DNA of 64,000 nucleotides from Chromera velia (GCA_018398765.1 JAHBMJ010003829.1:89288-153287), one strand, 5' to 3'. Shown: positions 11,081-21,067, counted from the first letter of the stretch. Program-made: numbers and translations. The notes: a model not told the origin generated them from the sequence alone.

Positions 11081-13530
11081 CAGACAGATGGAAAGAAAGA
11101 AAGAAAGGCAGGGACAGAGAGTCACTCACTCACTCACCTCGAAAGCACTGTTTCCCGTTGGCGTCACACCCAACAGACCACCTGCCTGCTTGAGAGAGAA
11201 GGGCCAGAGCGTCACTATCCGACAGCTGCAGCCCGACAGGCCCAATCGACATCGCCTCTCCGTTCACGGCCTCCTTGAACAGGTGCACCTGAAGACCAGC
11301 AAACAGAAATCCAAAATAAGAACGTCCTGCGAAATGTCATCCTTGAGAAGTCCTTCCATGAGGAGGGCACCAGAAGTGAAAAAAATTGGCATGAGACTGT
11401 GTTGGAAAGCACCGCAATACATCCACCTGCAGTTGTTGATGTTCGTCACCCCCTCTTCTTCTCCTCCGATCAATCCGTTCTTTCGCATGCATCTACTGAC
11501 CGAAGCCTGATCTCCCGTCCGAAGCAGCCGAAGGGCAAACACGGCCGCACTGCCGCTGCAAGTCTCCACAGAGACCCTCTGTCCAATGTCAGGACCCCAA
11601 AATAAACCCACAGACACCTGCACGCACAGTCAAAGACAAAGAAGAAAAAAAATACACATCCAGTTTGTGCGCGTGCATGAAGAATTCTTCCACCTTTCTT
11701 TCCGGCACACAAGCTTCCACGGTCTCCCCCTGTACCGCCGTTTTCTCTGCTTCTCTTCCTCTCAACCGTACTGCGCCTGTTTCTCTTTTTCAGCAACCTT
11801 CCCCCCCACTCTATGTGTGTACGTGCGTGATCTCGCTCTCGCCTCCTCTCTTCTAGTCTGCCTCTCAGTGTCTACAAAGGAGCGGGCAACAGAACTCGTC
11901 ATCTTCTCCCTGCCCCGCATCGCCCTCCCTCACGCCCTCCCTCCCACCTGATTCCGTGTCTGCGGATCCTCAGAGGGCGCCACAGCAAACGAGACACCCC
12001 TTCCGTTGTCAAACAAAGTGAACCGTCTCCCACTTGCACCCGCAGAAGATGCACCAGGGTCTGACGGCAGAGAGTTCACAAAAGAGAACGCCACGTAGAT
12101 CGTCACACCGGTACCCGCAGCTTCGGGCAGGAGAGGGCATTGCGCAGACAAATGCAATGCAGGACCGTCAGTTCCCTCAAACCCACTTCCGCCATTGAAA
12201 AAGAGACCCCAGCTGCAGATACATGCAAAGAAAAACCGAAAATCCACAAACGACAATACCTCCTTCTTCATCCCCTCGAACCCGCCATTCGTGTAGAGCA
12301 GAGCTTCCATGCAGTCGGCTGACAAAAGTGAAGGAAAACAAAAACAAGAGACTCACTCGAGCAAGCATCGTTTCGCCAAAATCCCTCAACGACTCTGTGC
12401 ATGTGCCGGGAACGGCCCCAGAGCATCCATAGCCTCTCCTTCCTGACAATGCGTCAAAGGCTTTGAGATTCGGACACTCATCAGACCCAAAATTTCCTGC
12501 CTGCCTGCCTGCCTGCCTGCCAGCCTGCCTGCCAGCCTGCCTGCCTGCCTGCCTGCCTGCCATCCTGCCTGCCTGCCTGCCTGCCTCCCTGCCTGCCTGC
12601 CTACCCAAATGTACGTCACATTCACAGCATCTGTGATGCGGATATCTATCTTTGTCCCCTGCATCCCAAGCCCTCGGGGGTCTCTCTGACAGACCCACCG
12701 ACCCTTTGGTAGGCCTCTGGTGGCCTGTCGCCTCGAGGGCCACGTCCCCCTCCTCGGCATCCCACCTGACCACCCTGCCCGAAAAGTCAATCTCCACGGT
12801 CTTCCCCCCCCCGCCCTCGGAGGCCTTGGAGGAGTGGCGTGCCACGAAGCGGAAAGGGGCCAGCTGGCAAACTGCAGTGAGGTGAAACACGTAAAACATG
12901 CAAAAGCGTTTACAGCAAATGTGTACACGGACATTCATCTGAATAGGTCCAGCACAGCATGCGTGTGATTTTGAAAGGAAGGAAACACAATCAATCAAGA
13001 AATGTGATCCACTTTCGTCGATTGAGTGCGACGCAAATCCTCTGTCGTGTCTGTCTGGGAACACAACGCAAATCCTCTGTCTGTCTGTCTGTCTGTCTGT
13101 CTGNNNNNNNNNNNNNNNNNNNNNTCTGTCTGTCTGTCTGTCTGTCTGTCTGGGAACACGACGCAAATCCTCTGTCTGTCTGTCTGGGAACACGACCAGA
13201 ATTCTTCATCGCCTTCTCTTTCACGCCTTCTCTCTCTGCCTCTGCCGGTACCTCTCTGCATCTTGAATCCAGCCAAACCATTCAAAGGGAGGGCAAGTCT
13301 TCCTGGAAAGTGAGCCCCGTCCTTCTTTCGCATCTACATGCATTTGCCTTCTTTGTCTGCACTTATCCAGGGACAGCAAACAGAGGCTCTCCACTGACAG
13401 ACAATCCGTCTACATGCTGGCAGACCTTCAGAATCCTTTTCCTCTACATTGGCTCCTTCTGCTGCGTGCGTCGCTTCTTCCACAGAGGACGACGAAGACG
13501 ACTCGGTGCCTCGCGTCCGGCTGAAACTTA
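1..13530 (-). CDS. Giant multi-exon Sushi/CCP-like repeat protein (3' end off window)
   Basis: Twenty-two exons can be chained on the minus strand with consistent phase: 13426-13530, 12605-12871, 12353-12496, 11948-12318, 11501-11617, 11138-11288, 10807-10893, 10417-10551, 9880-10101, 9326-9517, 8823-8859, 8426-8583, 7784-7993, 7259-7486, 6763-6957, 6190-6528, 4998-5765, 4534-4719, 3892-4218, 3355-3666, 2816-2864, 2203-2429, 1591-1845, 659-1248 and 1-335 (some of these split one module over a short and a long exon). Nearly all junctions are phase 1, the classic arrangement for shuffled extracellular modules. Each module has an early Cys, a V-x-C-x2-G segment, then C-x2-G-x-W-x5-L-x-C, for example CVDGKWTRPSLVC, CVEGKWTAVTLSC and CEDGAFSPRTLDC. 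This resembles Sushi/CCP domains, which in animals and apicomplexans mediate extracellular binding. The first exon and signal peptide were not found, and the 3' end leaves the window. Secreted or surface location is inferred from domain type only. Confidence 0.75.
340..362. repeat. Short (CAGA)n microsatellite
   Basis: Tetranucleotide CAGA/CTGT repeat immediately upstream (minus-strand sense) of the acceptor of the 1-335 exon. Confidence 0.8.
659..1248 (-). other. Acidic linker exon of the giant gene
   Basis: This exon starts with a Cys module start (SCDKYKIPLTASMKIVGFEK) and continues as a roughly 150-residue Glu/Gln/Asp-rich stretch ending EDPDDFFDPPMP. The donor GTACGC follows in phase 0. 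The last exon in the window (1-335) picks up in phase 0 and completes the module with CVWGAWSKRTLQC. The module is therefore split across two exons with the acidic insert in the first. Confidence 0.55.
2685..2758. repeat. Two-copy tandem repeat, period about 39 bp
   Basis: The segment beginning TTCATTGAAGTCTGTTCACA at 2687 recurs at 2726 almost unchanged. It lies in the intron between exons 2203-2429 and 2816-2864. Confidence 0.85.
4998..5765 (-). other. Sushi-like exon with long acidic insertion
   Basis: At 256 codons this is the largest exon of the array. A Sushi-like start (GECLRSDLALGPSYVIRMR) and end (CDRGRFTPRTLRCAG) are separated by about 160 residues rich in Glu, Gly, Ser and Thr, including EKEKEAERVKAALDEAEKE and a PSPTPSPSPSPAP run. 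The insertion lies between the V-x-C and C-x2-G halves, so it probably loops out of the module. The neighbouring exons 3355-3666 and 3892-4218 carry shorter acidic insertions at the same place. Confidence 0.6.
8068..8172. repeat. (CAGA)n microsatellite, about 100 bp
   Basis: Nearly pure CAGA/GACA repeat with two CAGG interruptions, in the intron between exons 7784-7993 and 8426-8583 of the Sushi gene. Confidence 0.95.
8928..9003. repeat. (CTTC)n microsatellite
   Basis: CCTT/CTTT tetranucleotide tract in the Sushi-gene intron between exons 8823-8859 and 9326-9517. A shorter GGAT/GGAA tract follows at about 9270-9305 in the same intron. Confidence 0.95.
10417..10551 (-). other. DUF4215-like cysteine-rich exon (CGNG...EDGEDCD)
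   Basis: This 45-codon exon reads AVCGNGKVEDGEDCDFRLP and ends in a tight CSCDCTC cluster. The CGNG-x-VEDGEDCD motif is typical of the DUF4215 / disintegrin-like cysteine repeat found in extracellular proteins. It sits directly before the first clear Sushi-like exon (9880-10101), so it may mark the boundary between the N-terminal block and the repeat array. Domain assignment is by motif only. Confidence 0.6.
10956..11100. repeat. (GA)n/(GGGA)n polypurine microsatellite
   Basis: About 145 bp of GA-rich repeat in the intron between exons 10807-10893 and 11138-11288. On the gene's sense strand it is a long pyrimidine tract. Confidence 0.95.
12497..12604 (-). repeat. (GGCA)n tract filling one predicted intron of the Sushi gene
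   Basis: The 108 bp between exons 12605-12871 and 12353-12496 are almost entirely GGCA tetranucleotides in sense orientation. The donor is GTAGGC and the acceptor GGCAG. The tract is a multiple of three and free of stops in the flanking frame, so it could also be translated as Arg-Gln-Ala-Gly repeats. Intron versus coding cannot be decided from sequence. Confidence 0.8.
13075..13192. repeat. (TCTG)n microsatellite with 21-bp assembly gap
   Basis: TCTG repeats flank a run of N at 13104-13124. A short phrase ending GGGAACACGACGCAAATCC recurs three times around the tract, so a larger unit was duplicated along with the microsatellite. It lies in the intron between exons 12605-12871 and 13426-13530. 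Confidence 0.9.
13104..13124. other. Assembly gap (21 N)
   Basis: Run of N within a TCTG microsatellite. Confidence 0.99.
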
Positions 13531-15292
13531 CTGCAAAGAGGGATGGATGAAAAAGCGGAAATAAGAGGCTTCTGCATGAATCTGAGTGCAGTCAGGGGGG
13601 AAGGCAAGTCCGAGGAGAAAGAGAACAGTGCTCACCCTCATCTTGTCATGTCATGTTATGTCCTGTCATGTCTTGTCTTTTCTTGTCGGGCGTTTGTTTT
13701 CCTTTGTGGCTGTTTCTTCCTCTCTCTCTCTCTCTGTGTGTGCGCGCGGCGAATTTGACACAGGGGCTTCAAACTGACTTGAAAGTGATAGAGCGAACAA
13801 ATAAAAGAGAAACTTCATCTTGTCTCCAGATCTCCGCCAATCGATCTCTTGATCGACTCGACTCGAGTCACCAAAGGTGATCCCAACAAAAGGGGATTCG
13901 GGAAGTTCCTTTTAAGACCAAAACCTCAAACTTGCTCACAAATGGATCCAGTCAACGAATACCAATCTGCAGGGATTCGGCCTCTTGTCTTCCTTTTCAA
14001 GAAGCGAGAGAAGGAAACCGATTTATACAAGCTAAAGAAGCGCTAGGCGAAGCGAGGGGAAGGTTCCTATCCCTCTTCAGCCTCGAACTTTCTATTCTTC
14101 ATGCGTATCTAGCTGGACGGAGACACGATTCGGTCGCGATCGGTCACGCGGCGATTGACTTAAAAGAGACGTCGAGGAAAGAAGACAGGATATCAAACTT
14201 CGGTCAGCGTGTTGCCAGGTGTGGTTCAGGCAGTTGAATTCAGAGAATCAATGCGGACACACTGGACCGCATGTCAGAGAACGTCTATCTGTGCAGTAAA
14301 GGGCCCGTACAATTGTTCCACCATTGGCCGGCACAGTGCATGATTCGAAGAAACTGCTGCATTATGTATATTACAGTTTATATATATATATTTCCAACGA
14401 TATATATAAATGCGCATGCATGCATGATGCGCGTTTTGCGCGCGAAAAACCCGATTCCGTCACCGCGGCCAAAAAGTGTTCACAGCAATTGCTGTATTCA
14501 CAGGGATTAACTGGGATACAGCGCATGTGTTCAGACTGACAGATCGGTTCGAGGCATGTTCGAGGCATGGCCCACTGCATATCGATATATTAATATAGGG
14601 TTTGGGCGGGTAACAGAATGCATGGTAACTACATCCGCTGTACGTTTGAGCCATCCGCGTACAGTCTTTCTGGTGAGAAGAGACGGACAATTCTTTTGAG
14701 ATGGCAGTTTGAAGTGTCAAAACCAGGATTTGAAAGACGCATTCAACGTACCAGGAGGAAACAACATTGCAAGGATCTGTCTGCAGTTTTTGTGAGCTGA
14801 GGATCTGACGCTGTGATTCGGATGTTTGTCTTCGTTCTCCAGTTCCTCTGCCTGTCGGTGGGCGTCATCAAAGGGCGAGGAGGTAGTACCTTCCTTCGTG
14901 ACAGACGGATGGGAGTCTCTACATTTTTTATTCACGAACCCGTGCATGCTGCTTTGAGGCGACACCAGCTGGCTGAAGTTCATGAGAGGTTGATTTTCCC
15001 TTCTGCTGAAAAAGATGCGCTCTCTTCCTCGGCCCTCTCGGGGCATCGAGAGGACGAGGGACAATCCTCTCAGTTTTCACAGACACAAAGGTTAGCTGCT
15101 TCTCCTTGCTCCCCCTTTGACTGTGCCAGTGGGAAGGGTAAGGGAAAAAGGCGATTCCCTGACAATGCAACAGCTATTTGTGATAGAAACTTCGAACAGG
15201 ACTTCGTGCCCACATGCCACACTCACACACAGAGAGCGAACCCGAGAGGCATGAGGAGTTGCGGTCAAATTGGGGGTGATTGATGAACGGAG

Positions 15293-15356
<64 letters not shown>

Positions 15357-15412
15357 GAGGCAAAAATAGAGAGCGTGTTGAGTGGGGCAGAATGGTGAGG
15401 GAATAGAGTCGA
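13531..15412. other. No clear gene; low-complexity and AT-rich islands
   Basis: I see no exon chain I can support here, although the 5' exons of the Sushi gene should lie in or beyond it. An open minus-strand stretch at 14717-15064 has some coding character (DDAHRQAEELENEDKHPNH) but no matching phase. There is a short AT-rich, palindromic patch around 14370-14450 and a (TC)n/(TG)n/(GA)n composite microsatellite at about 15293-15353. Confidence 0.5.
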
Positions 15413-15497
15413 ATGAAGGAAGAAGGAAGGAGGGAGGGAGGGAGGGAGGGAGGAAGGAAGGAAGGAAGGAAGGAAGGAAGGGAAAAAGGAAGGAAGT
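15413..15497. repeat. (GGAA)n microsatellite
   Basis: GAAG/GGGA repeats directly upstream of the CRN-like gene; the coding frame of that gene stays open back through it. Confidence 0.9.
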
Positions 15498-15499
15498 GC

Positions 15500-17190
15500 A
15501 TGTCGAGGTGCATCCATCCCGGCAGATTGGATCTACGTGTGAATGGACCAAGCTTGCTCTCCTGCCTGGATCTCCTTCCTGATGTGAATGAAACCTGCAG
15601 CAAATCCTTAAAGGGGCGATTGAAGACCATTCGAGACCTCTACGTTGCAACGCACCCTGTAGAATGTGGTGACCTCCTGAATCAGACAGTTGCTGCCAAC
15701 GCGATTGTCGATTTTGTTATGGAGAACAAGGCAGCACTTCTTCGAGGTTCACCGGCCAGTGGCAAAACGCTTCTGATACCGGCGATCAAGGAGGCTGCCG
15801 AAAAGAGAAACCGCTGGTCTGACGTGATCGTCCTCAAGTTCGTTGACGAGTCGAGAACTTCGTGGACCGCATGAATCAGTTGCCGAGCAAGCATGATTAT
15901 CCGCGACCGTTGGTGATCGTCGACGAGGCTCGCATAGCGTGGAGTCTCCCCCGCGCGGAGAAGTACATAAAGGATTTTCCAAGCGCGGACTTCGTTTTCG
16001 TGACAACTGCGGGACTGTCGTCAGGCACGTGGCGAAGCACACCTGAAATTCTCAGGGACAAGCAGCTGTGGCTTTCCGCTCCTTCCGTCGATAAGACGGT
16101 AGTGGTGGAGTGGCTGAGGAATGTCGTCGGGAGAGCGACCACAAAGCGCACGGAGGATGAGGCGGAGCGCCTCGTCGCGAACACGTACAACATTTGCGGC
16201 GGGCACGTAGGCCGTATTGTCAAATTTCTCGACGCCGTGCTGAAAGACGACGGAATTTCTGTGCCGCTCGACGCCCTTGAGAGCGATCGGTCAGTTTGTG
16301 GCGATAATGGCGGCGCAGCAAACGCTGTCTTTGAGCATCCTGAGGCATCGAAGCTGTTCGAAGAGGGCAGTGCTGCCTTCAACCTCGAAAAGCTGCGACT
16401 CTCGTATGACGAACTCGACCAAGCGCTTCTGCAACGAATCCGCAAAGGATTATTCCGGCCGACCGGTTCGTCGGAGCCAGCCACTACAGCGTCTGTATCT
16501 CTACTCGACGACGAGACCACTTGGTCATTGGGGTCAGCTGCACAACGTGACTACGTGACCAAACACGTGCCTAGACGTGTGCTCACAGGTCCCATCGGCG
16601 GCCTCAAAAAGCGTTTCGCCAGTCCCGTGGACGTACTTCTCGCCGCGCTTCCCCATTGGCCTTCGAACCTCCTTTTTGTCCGAGACACGGTGGGCGATTG
16701 CACCCCATTCATGGAGAGCCACGTTCACCAGGGGTTCATCGAAGCGCTCCGGGGCATGAAAGTTCTCCGCCCAGGAATGAACTTTCAGGTACTGTACGAG
16801 GTCCCCGTCCAGAGGAGCACGGGGAAGGTGGGCAAACCGCCGTGCCTCGACTTTGTCATCAGCGACGCTTCCGGAGAAAGGTGGGGTTTTGAGTTCCTTG
16901 TCGACGATTGCATCGAGGAACATCATGCACGATTTTCGTACGCAGGCAAATATGCCCCGCTGCACCTGAACAAGCACCTGACGGTCTACTTCGAGGCCAG
17001 TCCGGAGAGGACAGACGGGGTACTCAATTTCTTAAGGACGCACGCGGACACGTGCGTTGTCAAGCCCAGCGAGGTTCACGGCTGGGACGCTTTCGACGTA
17101 TTTTTCTGGGCAGACAGGGAGCTGAGTAGACAGCGCGTCCCGCGGGTGGGAGGTTTTGAGCGGATGTTCGTGCCGCGTCTTGCGGAGTGA
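15500..17190 (+). pseudogene. Crinkler (CRN)-like P-loop NTPase fused to restriction-type nuclease, one frame break
   Basis: An intronless open region in two overlapping frames. Frame one (ATG at 15500, stop ending 15874) carries Walker A LLRGSPASGKTLL at about 15737-15775. Frame two, open from about 15847 to the TGA at 17190, carries Walker B LVIVDEA and a following STPEIL segment. Its C-terminal part has LDFVIS, WGFEFLVDD, then EEHHARFSYAGKY. These match the order of features in CRN/RHS-type effector proteins, which pair an NTPase with a PD-(D/E)xK nuclease-like fold. The frame changes between Walker A and Walker B near 15840-15855, consistent with a single-base indel or assembly error. No CRN-type N-terminal secretion or LFLAK region is visible. 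Compact, uninterrupted coding contrasts with the intron-dense neighbours. The family call rests on motifs; function in this organism is unknown. Confidence 0.7.
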
Positions 17191-17736
17191 AGTCGTGAAT
17201 GTTTTTTTCAATTCTTCTCGACGTGGTTTCTAATTACCGGTAATTAAGTTTAAAACCGTTTATCAATCTATTATCTAGTCTATTACTAATCAATCACTGG
17301 AAGCCTTGGAGAAGGAGGGAGTGGAAGCCCAAGAAGAGAGAGAGGAAGGAAGGGGGGAAGAGTAAAGGAGCACACACGTTTTTTCTTTTCTTTTTTTCTT
17401 TTCTTTTTCTTTTAATTTCGTTTCCTTTCCTTCTCTGTCTGCTCTGACGTCCCCCTTTCTCCGCATTCCTTTTTCGCTTACGGTGATCAGAGAACTCCCT
17501 CCTCTCATCCCATGCAGTCGAGAATGATGTTGTTTCGCCATGTATCGCGCTAGGCATCGCGATTGACAACGTATGCTTTCCCTTTTTCCCTCTTATTTTC
17601 GTGCAATTTGTTTACTGATCTTTCTCTATATATATACCGACGTGTCTTTCTCACTCTTTCTTGTTTGCAATTACTACGCATTCTTGTCTTCTTTCTTTTC
17701 AGAGTACATGACTGTTTATTTCGAGTAGTCCTCTTA
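17191..17736. other. Non-coding, pyrimidine-rich intergenic stretch
   Basis: It contains a TACCGGTAATTAAG patch, a poly-T/C-rich block at about 17380-17440 and AT-rich sequence. No gene is seen. Confidence 0.5.
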
Positions 17737-17893
17737 CTGGGCGACGCACAGTGGTAAAAAAAAAAGAATAGACGTGTCAAACTTTTTTTTTCTTTTCTTT
17801 TTTTAGTCTGGTATAGTCAAAAGTCCAAACAAATTTACGAAAGGTAGGTTTTATAGTTAGATGTGTTGTTGTTATAAGTTTCACACTTCCAAT
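17737..17893 (-). mobile_element. Truncated hAT-like MITE, family A
   Basis: This begins GGGCGACGCACAGTGGTAAA and is colinear for about 155 bp with the inverted copy of the intact element at 24840-25092, including the TTAGATGTGTT and CACTTCCAATAAAATAA segments. It stops where element B1 is inserted. The far end of family A is not found beyond B1, so this copy is incomplete. Confidence 0.75.
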
Positions 17894-17901
17894 AAAATAA
17901 T

Positions 17902-18169
17902 CTAAGCCATGCACTAAAGAGAAAAAAAAAAAAAACTAAGAAAACTTTTTTTTTAATCGATTTTTTTTCTTATTTATCCGCCTTTTAACTAAACAAACAA
18001 CTGTTGTTTAAGTGTTAATTGTTTGAGTGTTGTAGGGAGTGTTGCATAAAAAATAACTGTTGTTTAGTGGATAAATAAATATCAATCAAATAAAAAAATA
18101 AAAAACTAGCATTAGTCTAGCAAAACTTTTTTTTTCTTTTTTTTTTTTTTTAGCTAGTGCAGGGCCTAG
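17902..18169. mobile_element. hAT-like MITE B1 nested in family A copy, 8-bp TSD AAAATAAT
   Basis: The 268-bp element has imperfect terminal inverted repeats: CTAAGCCATGCACTA at the left, and the complement of TAGTGCAGGGCCTAG at the right. It is flanked by exact 8-bp duplications AAAATAAT at 17894-17901 and 18170-18177. Long A/T runs lie just inside both ends, and internally it carries TGTTGTTTAAGTGTT, shared with the element at 42134. There is no coding capacity. An 8-bp target duplication is the hAT superfamily signature. Confidence 0.85.
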
Positions 18170-18352
18170 AAAATAATAATTAAAAAAATGGATTATTAAA
18201 TGCAATCTGAGCACTGCGGCAGGCTCCGTGCTGAGATCACCATACACTGGCACCCTGGTGCATCCACTGGCCAGATGCATGGATTTGGTCAATGAAAGAG
18301 CACAGTGACGATATTATAGAATCATCGCTGTTTTCCCTCTTCCTCTCGTTGG

Positions 18353-20634
18353 TCATGCAGTCTCTGTGGAGGGGGGCCAGAAGGATCGGCAGCTCTTCAC
18401 AAGAAGGAGAAGTTCATTGTCGTTGCAGATGCTCATACGAATGTCCACAGGCATCATCACGGGCCTCGAGAAGTCTCTCATACAATTTCCAGAGAGCTCC
18501 AAAATCTCACCCAATACGAAAAGCATCACTCCCACAATTCGCTTCGGCTCAGATGCCACCCCCTCAGCCCAGGAGCATCCCCCCGTACAGTGACGACGCA
18601 GAAACGCTGCGGTGTTTTCACACAGCCTCTGTGTGTCGAACGGAATGGGTCTCTCTGCCTCCTCAAGGCTGGTGGAGAGGATCTTCGGATGGCAAAATCC
18701 GGCAACGGAATTTTTCTTCGAATGGTTCGGGAACATCTTCGATGCCAGATCCTCCCACGTTTCGCATTCGTTCAACTCAGGGGAGAACAAACCAACCAAC
18801 ATGCTGCACATCAACTCATTCAACAGACCCACAGACTCCTCCATCAGGACAGGCTCAATCTTCGCCCCCTCGTGACACACGTCAAGAAACTTAGAGACCT
18901 CTTCCGAGCTGAGAAGCTCTCCTCCCTGAGATCTGAAGGGCCCAGTGAGGGTCTCCGCAGGCACCAGGTTGCCCGTCCACCCCCCCTGCGTGATCATTCT
19001 CTTCATCTCCGTCATGCCGCTGTACTCACCTGCACACATATGGACAGGAGAAAAGGGGCGCATGACCCATACACACACGCAGGACATGGAGAGACGGCTG
19101 CATGCATTCGATTTTGAATGCAGTATTCGGTGGTCTCAGTCAAAATACGCAACCCGCGACAGACAGACAGGCAACTCATAACACTATCAGCTGGAAAGAC
19201 ACAACAAAAAGAAAGCAGAGGCAATGTGGGTAGAGCGACAAAACTGCCAGCGGGAGGGAAGAGAGAATGCGAACACCATACTCATGCAGCCACTACACAG
19301 ACACACAAGACAAAAAGGAGAGAGGGAGAGGGGAGAGAGAGAGCGAGCAAGCGAGAGAGAGAGAGGGAGGGAGAGAGAGAGAGAGAACACAAACACATGG
19401 ACACGCGCACACGCAAATAAAAAGAGAGGGAGACACACTTTCACAGATCAGTACATGCACACGCGTACGCCCTTCCAGATATGCACACATACATACATAC
19501 AAGCACGCATACATGGACAGCCCTTCGACCTCGGTACACGACCACGGCCGGGCTGTTCATCATCTTTTGAAAATATTCATTCATCGTGCATAATATCGCC
19601 TCCTCTCCTTTCTTTCTTCTCTTCCTGCATCCGTCCTACCTCCTCCCAAACCTCTTCTTTCTCACCCTCTTCCTCCTCTGCCGGCCTTGCAAGGTAAATG
19701 GAATATTCCAGGGGCCGCTGCCAACAAAAAGCAGAAGAAGAAGAAGAAGAAGAAGAGGAAGCCAGAGAGGCAGTTTCTTGATTGATGCAGCGCGCCCTCT
19801 GACGCACGCAAACTGACCGGAAGCGAGTCTCTTAGCGTGCCTCTCTTCGGCAGTCAGAGGAATCGAGAGTGCTTCCACGCCCTCTGTGGAGATGCTGGTG
19901 CGGGTGAAGTTCGTGTTCGCAGTGAAGAACAGAAAAGAGTGGGCTGCCTTCCGGTCTGACGTCAACCCGAACCGGCCGAACATGTACTCGCCCCCGCACT
20001 CCAACCACACGCCCCTGTCGCCCCAACCCCCCCTCTCCCCCCCACCTGCAGCACTCTTGTCTACCAAACCCACCGCCACACCATTAGGCACAAAACTGTC
20101 AGCAGCCGAGTTGGCGCTTTCCTCGCCCTCCTCCGGCATTCCCCTCTGGTCATAGTACCCCCAGTCGTATCTGTTGATGACAAACACCCTTTCTCGAAAA
20201 GTGTTGGCGCTATTCATGCTTTCCTCAGAGTCTTCTTCGTAAGGCGACCCTGAGATCTTGAGAATGCGGTTGCACTCCTCTCGGGGATCCACAGAGGCGT
20301 GACAGACGAACCAGCCAACGAGGGGGTTGTACCGGAACAGCTCGGGGTTCTCCGGGAACGGATTCGGAGGGGGGGGTCCGATGTCTTTCAGAGGGTAGGC
20401 GCGCCATTCGCCGTTTAGCGCGGCGATGTTGTACTCAAGGCTATGGCACCTGACCGTGCCACCGGCTTGGGGGGAAATCAGGGACGGCAACTGCACTGGC
20501 CGAGTCTGACCATGTCGGATGTTGTGGGGCTCCCCGTAGCACAGGGCTCCAGAAGTGATCTGCATCTTGCCTGCGTAGGGAAGAGCAGCGGAAGCTGCCG
20601 GGGCCTGTTGGGAGGGGTCTTCGGGGGCCTGCAT
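18353..20634 (-). CDS. Unrecognised two-exon protein, about 497 aa
   Basis: Exon 1 (19818-20634) starts at an ATG reading MQAPEDPSQQAPAA; an in-frame ATG at 20712 is an alternative. It ends at a perfect GTCAGT donor in phase 1. Exon 2 (18353-19029) has acceptor TGTGCAG, continues in phase and ends in TGA. Exon 1 encodes a proline-rich start, then RVFVINRYDWGYYD and GVWLECGGEYMFGRFGLTSD, suggesting a beta-rich globular fold. Exon 2 is mostly helical with scattered Cys (CHEGAK, LCENTAAFLRRHCTGGC). No signal peptide, membrane segment or known family is recognised. It lies head-to-head with RPS13, with about 430 bp between the two start codons, so the two may share a bidirectional promoter. The CDS could be longer at its 5' end. 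Confidence 0.55.
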
Positions 20635-21067
20635 CTTGTGATAGCGGTGAAAAAAGAGACGGCGCAATAAGACTGAAGGACAGACTGAAGTCTTGAACTC
20701 CACAATAAGCAAACGGGCAAAGTCAAGCAGCGCGTCAGAACGAAAGGTGGCTAGGACTCAAAAGCTCAGCATTAAGCAGCAAAGCAGTCTGCGGGAAGCT
20801 CTCGATCTGAGCTGGCTGACTATGCAATATTCGATCATAAAGACTGAAATTTTGTGGGGCAAGAAAAGTGCGCGGAGCCGATTATGGTGGAGCCGATTAT
20901 TCGTGCGCCGATTCGTGCGAAAATCTGCCCGACGGGACCGGACCGCCTAGCTGCCAAAGGAGGCCCGACGCCGCCGCACAGTGCGCACACGCACGCTTCT
21001 GGAGAAACCGCTCGGTCCGGTTGGGGCAGAACTCTCAGACCTCCCCCTCCATCATTGAGTAGTCAAA
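20635..21067. promoter_or_regulatory. Divergent intergenic region upstream of RPS13
   Basis: This 433-bp gap separates the minus-strand gene and the RPS13 start. It contains a short direct repeat of GGAGCCGATTAT/GCGCCGATTCGT type at about 20873-20920. No TATA box is obvious. Promoter function is inferred from position only. Confidence 0.4.

Larger units (their letters stand above)
10807..13530 (-). other. N-terminal non-Sushi block of the giant gene
   Basis: These upstream-most recognised exons do not show the Sushi-type C-x2-G-x-W ending. They begin with a Ser/Glu-rich stretch (13426-13530) and then a glycine-rich segment (12605-12871). Two Cys-containing exons with long hydrophobic runs follow (11948-12318 and 11501-11617), then a short exon ending near CDANGKQC (11138-11288) and one carrying TRAEDEAIIGQTIEQINREI (10807-10893). 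All join in frame. The donor at 12353 (GTCTCT) is weaker than the overlapping GTGAGT at 12357, but only the former keeps the next exon open. No known domain is recognised here. Confidence 0.5.

Noticed and set aside
12200-12246. Small 47-bp intron (GTATTG...CTGCAG) inside exon 11948-12318
   Set aside because: Removing it shifts the frame into a stop, while the uninterrupted exon keeps phase with both neighbours.
12386-12934. Alternative frame through the 12.6-12.9 kb exon ending ITDAVNVTYIW
   Set aside because: It looks module-like (GTKIDI), but only the other frame is compatible in phase with both neighbouring exons.
14500-14590. Possible tRNA (GGTTCGAGGC resembles a B box)
   Set aside because: No matching A box or cloverleaf stems; the following word is a simple GTTCGAGGCATG duplication.
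13426-18353. Joining the 18353-20634 gene to the Sushi gene as one transcription unit
   Set aside because: The only donor near its end (CTT|GTGAAG, phase 0) does not match the phase 1 acceptor at 13530, and a stop closes the exon naturally.
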